Positions 42,256 to 50,574 are shown, counted from the stretch's first letter. The stretch is DNA of 64,000 nt from Streptomyces venezuelae ATCC 10712 (GCF_008639165.1 NZ_CP029197.1:2418001-2482000); one strand, 5' to 3'. Translations and numbers: made by a program. The notes: a model not told the origin generated them from the sequence alone.

Positions 42256-44786
42256 CCACCCCCACCATCGTCCTGGTCGGCCACGGAATGGTCGGCCAGC
42301 GCTTCCTGGAGTCGCTCGCCGACCGTGGGGTCACCGAGCGGGCCAGGATCGTGGTCCTCTGCGAGGAGCCGCGCCCGGCCTACGACCGCGTGCAGCTGAC
42401 CTCGTACTTCTCGGGCAAGACCCCGGACGACCTGTCGATGGTCGAGGCGGGCTTCATGGAGAAGCACGGCATCGAGCTGTACGTGGGCGACGCGGCGGAG
42501 TCGGTGGACCGGGAGGCCCGCACGGTCACGGCCCGCTCGGGCCGGGTGTTCGCGTACGACACCCTGGTCCTGGCCACCGGCTCGTACCCGTTCGTGCCGC
42601 CCGTGCCCGGCAAGGACGCCCGGGGCTGTTTCGTCTACCGGACGATCGAGGACCTCCTCGCGATCGAGGAGTACGCGAAGACGGCGACGACCGGCGCGGT
42701 CGTCGGCGGCGGTCTGCTCGGCCTTGAGGCGGCGGGCGCGCTCAAGGGCCTCGGTCTCGACACCCACGTCGTGGAGTTCGCGCCGCGGCTGATGCCGGTG
42801 CAGGTCGACGAGGGCGGCGGCGCGGCGCTGCTGCGCACGATCGAACGGATGGGTCTGACCGTCCACACGGGAACGGGCACGCAGGAGGTCGTGACGGCGG
42901 ACGGGGTCGTCACGGGCATGAAGCTGTCGGACGGCTCCGAACTGGCCACGGACATGGTCGTGTTCTCGGCGGGCGTACGGCCCCGGGACCAGCTGGCCCG
43001 CGACTGCGGCCTCACGGTCGGCGAGCGCGGCGGCATCGCGGTCGACGAGCGGTGCCGCACCTCGGACCCGGCGGTCTTCGCGATCGGCGAGTGCGCCCTG
43101 GCCGTCGACGGCCGGGTGTACGGCCTGGTCGCGCCGGGGTACGAGATGGCGCAGACGGCGGCCGCGGCGATCGCCGGCGGGGCGGCCGACGACGGCTTCA
43201 CCGGCGCCGACATGTCGACGAAGCTGAAGCTGCTCGGCGTGGACGTGGCCTCCTTCGGCGACGCGCACGGCGCGGCGGAGGGCTGCCTCGACGTCGTGTA
43301 CTCCGACTCCCGCTCGGGCGTCTACAAGAAGCTGGTGGTGAGCGGCGAAGGCGTCCTCCTCGGCGGCGTCCTGGTCGGCGACGCCGAGCAGTACGGCCTG
43401 CTGAGGCCGCTCACCGGCACCGTGCCGCCGGTCTCCCCCGAGCAGCTGGTGCTTCCGGCGGGGGCGGGCGCGCCGGTGGCGCTGGGGCCCTCGGCGCTGC
43501 CGGACGACGCGGTGATCTGCTCCTGCCACAACGTCACGAAGCACGCGATCGGCCAGTGCGAGTCGCTCGCCGAGGTGAAGAAGTGCACCAAGGCCGGCAC
43601 GGGCTGCGGCAGTTGCGTGAAGGTGATCGAGAAGCTGCTGCCGGCGCCCACCGACAAGGGCCTGTGCCGCTGCTTCTCGTACAACCGGAGCGAGCTGTAC
43701 GAGATCGCCCGCACCCTGCGGATCACCTCCTTCGCCGCGCTGCTCGACTCGCACGGACGGGAGGAGGCGCGGGGCGGTGAGGGCTGCGAGGTCTGCAAGC
43801 CGACCGTCGGCTCGATCCTGGCGTCCCTCGCCCCGACGATCGGCCTGGGCGGCTACATCCTGGACGGCGAGCAGGCCTCCCTCCAGGACACCAACGACCA
43901 CTTCCTCGCCAACCTGCAGCGCAACGGCTCCTATTCGGTGGTGCCGCGCATCCCCGGCGGGGAGATCACCCCGGACAAGCTGATCGTGATCGGCGAGGTG
44001 GCGCGCGACTTCGGCCTCTACACGAAGATCACCGGCGGTCAGCGGATCGACCTCTTCGGCGCCCGGGTGGACCAGCTCCCGGCGATCTGGACCCGGCTGG
44101 TCGACGCGGGCTTCGAGTCGGGGCACGCGTACGGCAAGGCGCTGCGCACGGTCAAGTCCTGCGTCGGACAGACCTGGTGCCGGTACGGCGTGCAGGACTC
44201 GGTGAAGATGGCGATCCAGCTGGAGCTGCGCTACCGGGGCCTGCGCGCCCCGCACAAGCTGAAGTCGGCGGTCTCCGGCTGCGCCCGTGAGTGCGCGGAG
44301 GCGCAGTCGAAGGACTTCGGGATCATCGCGACGGCCAACGGCTGGAACCTGTACGTCGGCGGGAACGGCGGCGCGACCCCGCGCCACGCGGACCTGCTCG
44401 CCCAGGACCTGTCGGACGCCGAACTGGTGCGCCTGATCGACCGGTTCCTGATGTTCTACATCCGGACGGCGGACCGCCTGGAGCGGACGTCGACCTGGCT
44501 GGAGCGCCTTGAGGGCGGCCTCGACCACCTCAAGGACGTGGTGGTGCACGACTCGCTCGGGCTCTGCGAGGAGCTGGAGGCGCTGATGGCGGCGCACGTC
44601 GCCGACTACCAGGACGAGTGGGCGCAGACCCTGGACGACCCGGAGCGGCTGCGGCGCTTCGTCTCGTTCGTGAACGCGCCGGGGGCGCCGGACCCGTCGG
44701 TCCGGTTCGTGCCGGAGCGCGACCAGATCAAGCCGGACCTCACGATCCTCACGATCGGCAACCTGGAAGGGGCCACCTCCCGATGA
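42252..44786 (+). CDS. nirB: Nitrite reductase (NADH) large subunit
   Basis: An 844-residue siroheme enzyme reducing nitrite to ammonium with six electrons. Residues 1-400 form the FAD/NADH domain. A BFD-type [2Fe-2S] site lies near 423-460 (Cys-Ser-Cys-His-Asn-Val and Cys-Thr-Lys-Ala-Gly-Thr-Gly-Cys-Gly-Ser-Cys). A nitrite/sulfite reductase ferredoxin-like half-domain follows. The [4Fe-4S]-siroheme ligands are Cys-Val-Gly-Gln-Thr-Trp-Cys (near 637) and Ser-Gly-Cys-Ala-Arg-Glu-Cys (near 676). Full family length. Overlaps nirD by 4 bases. Nitrite comes from NasA (26.8 kb) and siroheme from the chelatase at 24.2 kb. Confidence 0.97.
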   Translation: MTTPTIVLVGHGMVGQRFLESLADRGVTERARIVVLCEEPRPAYDRVQLTSYFSGKTPDDLSMVEAGFMEKHGIELYVGDAAESVDREARTVTARSGRVFAYDTLVLATGSYPFVPPVPGKDARGCFVYRTIEDLLAIEEYAKTATTGAVVGGGLLGLEAAGALKGLGLDTHVVEFAPRLMPVQVDEGGGAALLRTIERMGLTVHTGTGTQEVVTADGVVTGMKLSDGSELATDMVVFSAGVRPRDQLARDCGLTVGERGGIAVDERCRTSDPAVFAIGECALAVDGRVYGLVAPGYEMAQTAAAAIAGGAADDGFTGADMSTKLKLLGVDVASFGDAHGAAEGCLDVVYSDSRSGVYKKLVVSGEGVLLGGVLVGDAEQYGLLRPLTGTVPPVSPEQLVLPAGAGAPVALGPSALPDDAVICSCHNVTKHAIGQCESLAEVKKCTKAGTGCGSCVKVIEKLLPAPTDKGLCRCFSYNRSELYEIARTLRITSFAALLDSHGREEARGGEGCEVCKPTVGSILASLAPTIGLGGYILDGEQASLQDTNDHFLANLQRNGSYSVVPRIPGGEITPDKLIVIGEVARDFGLYTKITGGQRIDLFGARVDQLPAIWTRLVDAGFESGHAYGKALRTVKSCVGQTWCRYGVQDSVKMAIQLELRYRGLRAPHKLKSAVSGCARECAEAQSKDFGIIATANGWNLYVGGNGGATPRHADLLAQDLSDAELVRLIDRFLMFYIRTADRLERTSTWLERLEGGLDHLKDVVVHDSLGLCEELEALMAAHVADYQDEWAQTLDDPERLRRFVSFVNAPGAPDPSVRFVPERDQIKPDLTILTIGNLEGATSR

Positions 44787-45130
44787 CGACCCTCGAACTG
44801 TCCCTGTCCCCCGAGTCACCCGAGTCTCCCGGTTCCTGGCTGGCCGTCTGCGAGGAGGCCCGGCTGACCCCGGGCCGGGGCGTGGCGGCGCTGCTGCCGG
44901 ACGGCCGGCAGGCGGCGGTCTTCCGCGACCGTGCGGGCCGGACGTACGCGATCGACAACCGCGATCCGTTCACCGGGGCGCAGGTGCTCTCGCGCGGGCT
45001 CGTCGGTTCGGCGGACGGGCGGCCGTTCGTGGCCTCGCCGCTCCTGAAGCAGCGCTTCGACCTGGAGACGGGCCGCTGCCTGGACGACGACGAGGTCGCG
45101 GTGACGGTGTTCCCGGTGCGCGTGGCGTAA
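44783..45130 (+). CDS. nirD: Nitrite reductase small subunit
   Basis: A 115-residue Rieske-fold protein without the Cys/His [2Fe-2S] ligands, the defining trait of NirD. Landmarks are Gly-Val-Ala-Ala-Leu-Leu-Pro-Asp-Gly, Ala-Ile-Asp-Asn-Arg-Asp-Pro-Phe-Thr-Gly-Ala, Leu-Ser-Arg-Gly, and Phe-Asp-Leu-Glu-Thr-Gly. It supports NirB activity. ATG 44783 overlaps the nirB stop (ATGA), so the subunits are translationally coupled. Confidence 0.93.
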   Translation: MTTLELSLSPESPESPGSWLAVCEEARLTPGRGVAALLPDGRQAAVFRDRAGRTYAIDNRDPFTGAQVLSRGLVGSADGRPFVASPLLKQRFDLETGRCLDDDEVAVTVFPVRVA

Positions 45131-45145
45131 GTCCCCCACGGATAC

Positions 45146-45176
45146 TTGACCGGTCGTTCCAGATATTTGTACGGTC
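45146..45176 (+). promoter_or_regulatory. tetR promoter and operator (site 1)
   Basis: TTGACC (45146-45151), an 18-base spacer and TACGGT (45170-45175) form a good promoter whose -10 ends 6 bases before GTG 45182 (leaderless). GACCGGTCGTTCCAG (45148-45162) and TGTACGGTC (45168-45176) lie inside it and match the site upstream of the MFS gene. This suggests autoregulation. Confidence 0.65.
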
Positions 45177-45181
45177 TTCTC

Positions 45182-45766
45182 GTGGCCAGGACCAAGGAAT
45201 TCGATCCCGACGCCGCGCTCCAGGCCGCCCTCGAGCTGTTCTGGGCGCGCGGCTACGAGGCGACGACGATGTCGGACCTCGTGGAGCGCCTCGGCATCGG
45301 CCGGGCCAGCATCTACGCGACCTTCGGGAACAAGCACGAGCTGTACCTGAAGGCGATGGACCGCTACCTGGAGACCCGGGACCCCCGGCTCGTCGAGGAG
45401 CTGTCCGCGCCGGGGCCGGCCCTGCCGGCCGTGCGCACGCTCGTCCGCCGCTTCGCCGCCGAGGCGTCGGCCGACGAGGAGCGGCTGAACGGCTGCTTCG
45501 TCACCAACTCGGCGGCGGAACTGGGGCCGCACGACACGGCGGTGGCCCGCCGGGTCGAGCTGAGCTGGGAGCAGATCGAGACGCTCCTGCACGCGGCGCT
45601 CGTCCGGGCGCGTGCCGGGGGCGAGCTCCCGGCCGACCGGGACCCGAGGGCCCTGGCGCGCATGCTCCTGGTCCTGCTCCAGGGCATCCGGGTGGTCGGC
45701 AAGGCGTCGAGCGACCCGGCGAGGGTCCGGGACGCGGCGGAGCAGGCACTGGGCCTGCTGGACTGA
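45182..45766 (+). CDS. TetR/AcrR-family repressor
   Basis: A 194-residue regulator. The HTH occupies residues ~8-52 (Ala-Ala-Leu-Glu-Leu-Phe-Trp-Ala-Arg-Gly-Tyr-Glu-Ala-Thr-Thr-Met-Ser-Asp-Leu; Ser-Ile-Tyr-Ala-Thr-Phe-Gly-Asn-Lys). The C-terminal ligand domain resembles the AcuR/YbjK-like TetR_C group. GTG 45182 follows a -10 box by 6 bases; the frame is open for 12 more codons upstream but those overlap the promoter. It is followed by a terminator, then an MFS exporter and an SDR. Shared operator sequences upstream of itself and the MFS gene indicate it controls both. Confidence 0.9.
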   Translation: MARTKEFDPDAALQAALELFWARGYEATTMSDLVERLGIGRASIYATFGNKHELYLKAMDRYLETRDPRLVEELSAPGPALPAVRTLVRRFAAEASADEERLNGCFVTNSAAELGPHDTAVARRVELSWEQIETLLHAALVRARAGGELPADRDPRALARMLLVLLQGIRVVGKASSDPARVRDAAEQALGLLD

Positions 45767-45767
45767 G

Positions 45768-45798
45768 AAGGGGCGCCCACGGGGGGCGCCCTTTCTTC
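45768..45798 (+). terminator. tetR terminator
   Basis: Stem AAGGGGCGCCC/GGGCGCCCTTT (8 perfect pairs plus a wobble-extended base) followed by CTTTCTTC, starting 2 bases after the stop codon. Confidence 0.8.
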
Positions 45799-45808
45799 GG
45801 GGCTCATT

Positions 45809-45823
45809 CTGGAATGTACGGTC
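45809..45823 (+). promoter_or_regulatory. TetR operator upstream of the MFS gene (site 2)
   Basis: CTGGAATGTACGGTC matches the reverse complement of site 1 (CTGGAACGACCGGTC) at 12 of 15 bases and shares TGTACGGTC directly with 45168-45176. It lies 20 bases before ATG 45844 in an A/T-rich promoter stretch. Confidence 0.6.
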
Positions 45824-45843
45824 AATTATAGGGGGGATCGAGT

Positions 45844-47247
45844 ATGCCGTCCACGACGACGCCAAAGCCCGTCGAGGCCACGGAGGCAACGGAGGCAACG
45901 GAGGTAGCGGAGGCAACAGGAGCGAGCCGGCCGCGCCGCACCCGCGGAGGGTTCCTGCTCCTCGGGGCCGTGCAGATGACGCTCATCTTCACGCTCGCCT
46001 CCCTCGCCGTACCCCTCCCCCGCATCGGCGCCGAGTTCCACCTCGACCGGGCCCAGCTGATCCTGCTCAGCGCCGCGTACGGCCTGACCTTCGCCGGGCT
46101 GCTCCTGCTCGGCGGGCGGCTCGCCGACCGCTTCGGCGGCCGGCGGACGCTCACCACCGGCCTGCTCGTCTTCGGCGCCGCCTCCGCCCTCGCACCGCTC
46201 GCACCCGGCTACGAGGCGCTGCTCGCCGCCCGGTTCGGGCAGGGCACGGGCGCGGCGCTGGTCGCCCCGGCCGCGATGGCCGTGCTCCGGTCGCTGTTCC
46301 CCGAACCGGCCTCGTACGGCAGGGCGATGGCCACCTGGGGCGGCCTCTCGGTGCTCGGCGCGACGGCGGGGAACCTGCTCTCCGGCGTGATCGCGGCCGC
46401 CACGTCCTGGCGCGGCACCTTCGCGGTCCCGGTCGCGGTCACCCTCGCGGCCCTGCTCCTCGCACCCCGCGCGCTGCCCGTGACGCCGCCGGGCCCGGGC
46501 CGCGCCCTCGACCTCCCGGGCGCCCTGCTCGCCACCGCCGGAATCACCCTCGCCAGCTACGGGCTCGTCCTCACCGACGCCCACCCCTGGGGCTCCGCCG
46601 CGGTCCTGGTCCCCCTGCTCACCGGGCTCGTCCTGCTGGCCGCCTTCGCGGCCGTGGAGCGACGCACCGCCGACCCGCTGCTGCCCCCCGACTTCCTGCG
46701 CGACGGCCGCCGGGTCCGCGGCCTCGCCGCGATCGGGCTCACGGCGGCCGGCACGGCCACCGTCTTCATCCTGCTCTCTCTTTCCTTCCAGCAGCAGCGC
46801 GGCTGGACCGAACTCCGGACCTCCGCCGCCTTCGTGCCCTTCGCGGCCGCCCTGCTCGGCGCGGGACGGCTCGCGGGCCCGCTGATCGGCCGCTTCGGCG
46901 CCGGGCGCGTGACGGCCGCCGGGCTCACGACGGCGGCGGCCGGCCTCGGACTGCTCGCCGCGACCGGATTCGACACCTCGGCGCCGTACGCGTACGGGCT
47001 CCTCCCCGGCATGGTCCTGCTGCCGGCGGGCGGCGCGCTGTCCTTCGCGGCCGCCGCCGTCCTGGCCACCGACGGCGTCCCCGCGCACCGGGCGGGCCTC
47101 GCGGGCGGCGTCCTGAACACGGCGATGGAGCTCGGGCCGACCGTCGTCTTCGCCACCCTGCTCACCCTCGGCGGGGACGCGGTGTCCCTGGCGGCCGCGG
47201 CCGCCCTCTTCGCCGCACTCGCCGTCACCACGATCCGCCTCAAGTGA
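45844..47247 (+). CDS. MFS exporter, DHA2-like
   Basis: A 467-residue major-facilitator exporter with about 14 membrane helices. Gly-Gly-Arg-Leu-Ala-Asp-Arg-Phe-Gly-Gly-Arg-Arg (loop 2-3, near 84-95) is the MFS signature. The cytoplasmic leader contains a Glu-Ala-Thr repeat encoded by tandem 9-base ACGGAGGCA-like units (about 45878-45920). It sits behind a TetR-type operator and 65 bases before an SDR gene. A drug or metabolite efflux role under TetR control is likely; substrate unknown. Confidence 0.88.
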   Translation: MPSTTTPKPVEATEATEATEVAEATGASRPRRTRGGFLLLGAVQMTLIFTLASLAVPLPRIGAEFHLDRAQLILLSAAYGLTFAGLLLLGGRLADRFGGRRTLTTGLLVFGAASALAPLAPGYEALLAARFGQGTGAALVAPAAMAVLRSLFPEPASYGRAMATWGGLSVLGATAGNLLSGVIAAATSWRGTFAVPVAVTLAALLLAPRALPVTPPGPGRALDLPGALLATAGITLASYGLVLTDAHPWGSAAVLVPLLTGLVLLAAFAAVERRTADPLLPPDFLRDGRRVRGLAAIGLTAAGTATVFILLSLSFQQQRGWTELRTSAAFVPFAAALLGAGRLAGPLIGRFGAGRVTAAGLTTAAAGLGLLAATGFDTSAPYAYGLLPGMVLLPAGGALSFAAAAVLATDGVPAHRAGLAGGVLNTAMELGPTVVFATLLTLGGDAVSLAAAAALFAALAVTTIRLK

Positions 47248-47312
47248 CACCACCCACCCAGCCGGCACCGAAGCCGCACACGTACCCAGCACTCACTCGG
47301 GAGTCGACTCTC

Positions 47313-48074
47313 ATGAACGCACGCTTCACCGACCGCGTCGTCCTCGTCACCGGCGCCGGTTCCGGTCTCGGCCGGGCCATCGCGCTCGCCTTCGCCGCCG
47401 AGGGCGCGAAGGTCGTCGTGGCCGGCCGGACCGCCGGCCCCCTCGCGGACACCGTGGACCTGATCGACGCCGCCGGGGGCACCGCCGCGGCCGTCACCGC
47501 CGACGTCGCCGACGCCGCGTCCGTACGGGAACTGGTCCGGCGCACGGTCGAGGTCTTCGGCGGGCTCGACGTGGCCGTGAACAACGCGGGCGTCTTCCGC
47601 GGCGGCCACAGCGCCGCCGACTTCCCGCTCGACGACTGGCGGACGCTGCTCGACATCAACGTCACGGGCGTGCTCCACGCCCTACAGGCCGAGGTGGCCC
47701 ACATGCGGGCGCACGGCGGCGGCGCGATCGTGAACATCGCGTCGAACCTGGGCCCGCACGTCCGCTTCCCCGGGCTCTTCGGCTACCAGGTGTCGAAGGC
47801 CGCCGTCTCCGCCCTGACCAGGGCCGCCGCCCTGGACCACATCGGTGACGGGGTCCGGATCAACGCCGTGAGCCCCGGCGCGTCGGAGTCCGCGATGTCG
47901 CTGCGGCCCGGCGAGACGGAGGCCGAGCGGGAGGTCCGGATGAAGGGGGAGTCGCCGCTGGGCCGCATCTCCTCCGCCGCGGAGGTGGCGGCGGCCGTGC
48001 TGTACCTCGCGTCGGACGCGGCGGGCTCCGCCGTCGGGACGGACCTGGTGATCGACGGCGGCGTCTCCGCCTGA
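47313..48074 (+). CDS. Short-chain dehydrogenase/reductase
   Basis: A 253-residue classical SDR. The NAD(P) site is Thr-Gly-Ala-Gly-Ser-Gly-Leu-Gly (residues 13-20), with Asn-Asn-Ala-Gly near 90, catalytic Ser in Asn-Ile-Ala-Ser near 139, and Tyr-x3-Lys (Tyr-Gln-Val-Ser-Lys) near 153-157. It ends Val-Ile-Asp-Gly-Gly, typical of the 3-oxoacyl-ACP reductase/glucose dehydrogenase-like group. Arg after the Rossmann beta-2 strand (Ala-Gly-Arg) suggests NADPH. ATG 47313. Likely in the TetR-controlled unit with the MFS exporter; substrate unknown. Confidence 0.92.
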   Translation: MNARFTDRVVLVTGAGSGLGRAIALAFAAEGAKVVVAGRTAGPLADTVDLIDAAGGTAAAVTADVADAASVRELVRRTVEVFGGLDVAVNNAGVFRGGHSAADFPLDDWRTLLDINVTGVLHALQAEVAHMRAHGGGAIVNIASNLGPHVRFPGLFGYQVSKAAVSALTRAAALDHIGDGVRINAVSPGASESAMSLRPGETEAEREVRMKGESPLGRISSAAEVAAAVLYLASDAAGSAVGTDLVIDGGVSA

Positions 48075-48086
48075 CGCGGGCGGGGC

Positions 48087-48500
48087 TCAGCCGTGGACGG
48101 CCGCCGGGTTCATCCAGAAGGCCTCCCAGTGGTGGCCGTCCAGGTCGGTGAACGACCGGCCGTACATGAAGCTCCTCACCATCGGGTCCTTCGGCTGCGT
48201 GCCTCCGGCGGCGAGGGCGGCGAGGGCCAGCCGGTCGACCTCGTCGATGCTCTCGGCGCTCAGCGTGAGCATGACCTCGGTGACCTTGGTCGCGTCGGAG
48301 ATCTCCTTGCCGGGGGCCATGAAGGACTTGAACTTGTCCTCTTCGAGCAGCATCACGAAGATCGTGTCGCTGAGGACCACACAGGTGGTGGTCTCGTCGC
48401 TGAACTGCGGGTTGTGCGTGAAGCCGAGCTTCCCGTAGAAGGCCTTGCTGGCGTCGACGTCCTTGACGGGCAGGTTCACGAAGATCATCTGGGGGGCCAT
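48087..48500 (-). CDS. VOC (glyoxalase/bleomycin-resistance) family protein
   Basis: A 137-residue vicinal-oxygen-chelate protein of the extradiol-dioxygenase-like lactoylglutathione-lyase relatives. It starts Ile-Phe-Val-Asn-Leu-Pro-Val-Lys-Asp-Val and ends Asp-Leu-Asp-Gly-His-His-Trp-Glu-Ala-Phe-Trp-Met. The Glu/His near the C-terminus could be metal ligands. The catalytic activity of this subgroup is not established. ATG 48500. Convergent with the SDR gene (12-base gap); the next gene on this strand ends 103 bases away. Confidence 0.9.
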   Translation of the reverse strand: MAPQMIFVNLPVKDVDASKAFYGKLGFTHNPQFSDETTTCVVLSDTIFVMLLEEDKFKSFMAPGKEISDATKVTEVMLTLSAESIDEVDRLALAALAAGGTQPKDPMVRSFMYGRSFTDLDGHHWEAFWMNPAAVHG

Positions 48501-48603
48501 GACGCGCTCTCTTCCCTTGCTGTCCGGTCGTTCCGGCGCTCTCAAGAGGGAGGACGGGCGGGCCGCCCGTAACTCATCGCTCTCCCGAAGAGATCTTTCG
48601 CGC

Positions 48604-49053
48604 TCAGGCCGCCGAGCGCAGCCGGAGGGCCGCCAGGGGGACGAAACCGCCGCCGGTGCCCGCCGTGTCCGCGCCGGGCCCGGCGAGCCGCCGCAGCATG
48701 GCGAGGGCGATCCGCTCGCCCTGCGCCTTGGCCCGCTCGGCCCGGGGTCCCGTGTGCAGCCCGTCGACGGTGGCCCGCCAGAGCTGTGTCCAGCGGCCGA
48801 AGTGGGCGGCGGTGAGGGGCCGGGCGGTGTGCAGGGCGGCGTGCGGGGCGAAGGCGTCGCGCCCGTAGCCGGCGGTACGGAAGAGGGCCCGCTCCCAGAA
48901 GTCGGTGATGCGCGGCAGGTGGACCTCCAGGTCGGTGCCGGCGATCTCGGTGAAGAACGGCCCGATGAGCGGATCGGCGAAGGCGGCCCCGTAGAACCGC
49001 CGCAGCAGCACGTCGAGGTCGTCTCGGTCACGGATGTCCCGGGTGGCGCTCAT
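48604..49053 (-). CDS. Group III truncated haemoglobin
   Basis: A 149-residue globin of the 2/2 class. Leu-Leu-Arg-Arg-Phe-Tyr-Gly-Ala-Ala-Phe-Ala-Asp-Pro-Leu-Ile-Gly-Pro-Phe-Phe matches the group III start. His-Ala-Ala-Leu-His, Leu-Thr-Ala-Ala-His-Phe-Gly-Arg-Trp and the following Trp-Arg-Ala-Thr-Val supply the proximal helix and haem pocket. It binds O2 or NO. No flavin reductase domain is fused. A 50-bp minisatellite lies just upstream (49112-49270). Confidence 0.9.
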   Translation of the reverse strand: MSATRDIRDRDDLDVLLRRFYGAAFADPLIGPFFTEIAGTDLEVHLPRITDFWERALFRTAGYGRDAFAPHAALHTARPLTAAHFGRWTQLWRATVDGLHTGPRAERAKAQGERIALAMLRRLAGPGADTAGTGGGFVPLAALRLRSAA

Positions 49054-49111
49054 GCCCCCAGTGTGCCCGCCGGGCCGACCGGAACCGTAGTGCCGAAGGT
49101 CCCCGCCCGGC

Positions 49112-49270
49112 GATCAGCCCGTGGGCCCGCTCACGGGCCCGCCGGTGGACCCCCGGCCGTGGACCCGGCCGTGGATCGGCCCGTGGACCCGCTCGTGGGC
49201 CCCCGGCCGTGGAGCCGGCCATGGATCAGCCCGTGGACCCGCTCGTGGACCCGCTCACGGACCCGCGCTC
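49112..49270. repeat. ~50-bp degenerate minisatellite
   Basis: The block beginning GTGGACCCCCGGCCGTGGAC at 49145 recurs at 49195 with 4 mismatches in about 54 bases. A sub-block (GATCRGCCCGTGGRCCCGCTC) occurs at 49112, 49174 and 49224. It fills the ~360-base gap between the globin and PhoX-like genes. No convincing gene is present. Confidence 0.75.
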
Positions 49271-49413
49271 CGTCCGAACGACAGTGCCCCGCCGCTTCCC
49301 CTTCACCGCTTGTTGATGCACAGTCAATTCCGTACTCCTAGTTTCCGGAAGCGCGCGACCCCGTCGCCGACCGGTCTGACGGGGCGGTTCACCACCCTTC
49401 TCAGGAGTGAGAC

Positions 49414-50574
49414 GTGGAGCGACGCAGTTTCCTGCGTGGAGCGGTCATCGGCACCTCGGCGGCCGCCTTCGGCGGCACCCTGATGCACGGCGCCGCGTAC
49501 GCGGCCCCGGCTCAGCCGGGCGCCGGCCCCTACGGCGCCCTCGGCCCGGCGGACGCCAACGGCATCCTGCTGCCCGCCGGGTTCACCAGCCGGGTCGTCG
49601 CCCGCTCGGGCCAGACCGTGCCCGGCACCTCGTACACCTGGCACAGCGCCCCCGACGGCGGCGCCTGTTTCGCCGACGGGACCGGCTGGATCTACGTGTC
49701 CAACTCGGAGATCAACCCGAGCGGCGGCGCGAGCGCGGTGCGGTTCGGATCGACGGGCGCGGTCACCGGCGCGTACCGCATCCTGTCCGGCACCCGGCAG
49801 AACTGCGCGGGCGGCAAGACCCCGTGGAACACCTGGCTCTCCTGCGAGGAGGTCAGCCTCGGATACGTCTACGAGACCGACCCGTACGGCGTGAACGCGG
49901 CCGTCCGCCGGGCCGCCATGGGCCGGTTCAAGCACGAGGCCGCCGCCGCCGACCCGGTCCGCAAGGTCGTCTACCTGACCGAGGACGAGACCAGCGGCTG
50001 CTTCTACCGCTTCATCCCCACCACCTGGGGCGACCTCTCCTCCGGCACCCTCCAGGTGATGGTCGCGGGCACCGCCTCCTCCGGCTCCTTCAGCTGGCAG
50101 AACGTGCCGGACCCGGACGGCTCGCCGACCGTGACCCGCAGCCAGGTCTCCGGTGCGAAGAAGTTCAACGGCGGCGAGGGCTGCCACTACGCCAACGACA
50201 CCGTCTGGTTCACCACCAAGGGCGACAACCGCCTCTGGCAGCTCAACCTCACCACCAACACCTACGAGCTGGCATACGACGACTCGCTCGTCCCCAGCGG
50301 CGCCGCCCCGCTCACCGGTGTCGACAACGTGACGGGCTCCTCCTCCGGCGACCTGTTCATCGCCGAGGACGGCGGCAACATGGAGATCTGCGTGATCACC
50401 CCGGACGACGTCGTCGCCCCGTTCCTGCGGATCACCGGCCAGTCCTCCTCCGAGATCACCGGCCCGGCCTTCTCCCCCGACGGCAGGCGCCTGTACTTCT
50501 CCAGCCAGCGGGGCACCAGCGGCAGCTCCTCCGGCGGCATCACCTACGAGGTGACGGGCCCGTTCCGCGCGTGA
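49414..50574 (+). CDS. Tat-exported PhoX-like (DUF839) protein
   Basis: A 386-residue secreted protein with a twin-arginine signal (Arg3-Arg-Ser-Phe-Leu-Arg-Gly) and a hydrophobic stretch to Ala-Tyr-Ala-Ala near 31. The mature part is a beta-propeller of the DUF839/PhoX phosphatase group: Asn-Ser-Glu-Ile-Asn, Asn-Thr-Trp-Leu-Ser-Cys-Glu-Glu, Gly-Arg-Phe-Lys-His-Glu, Tyr-Leu-Thr-Glu-Asp-Glu, and Phe-Asn-Gly-Gly-Glu-Gly. PhoX enzymes use Ca2+/Fe3+ and hydrolyse phosphoesters; activity of this shorter form is not certain. GTG 49414 follows AGGAG. One perfect GTTCACC (49387-49393), a PHO-box half-site, lies upstream. The tail is partly duplicated at 50604-50634. Confidence 0.87.
   Translation: MERRSFLRGAVIGTSAAAFGGTLMHGAAYAAPAQPGAGPYGALGPADANGILLPAGFTSRVVARSGQTVPGTSYTWHSAPDGGACFADGTGWIYVSNSEINPSGGASAVRFGSTGAVTGAYRILSGTRQNCAGGKTPWNTWLSCEEVSLGYVYETDPYGVNAAVRRAAMGRFKHEAAAADPVRKVVYLTEDETSGCFYRFIPTTWGDLSSGTLQVMVAGTASSGSFSWQNVPDPDGSPTVTRSQVSGAKKFNGGEGCHYANDTVWFTTKGDNRLWQLNLTTNTYELAYDDSLVPSGAAPLTGVDNVTGSSSGDLFIAEDGGNMEICVITPDDVVAPFLRITGQSSSEITGPAFSPDGRRLYFSSQRGTSGSSSGGITYEVTGPFRA

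Noticed and set aside
42093..44819. Minus-strand open frame opposite nirB
   Set aside because: Antisense shadow; nirB on the plus strand has every cofactor motif.
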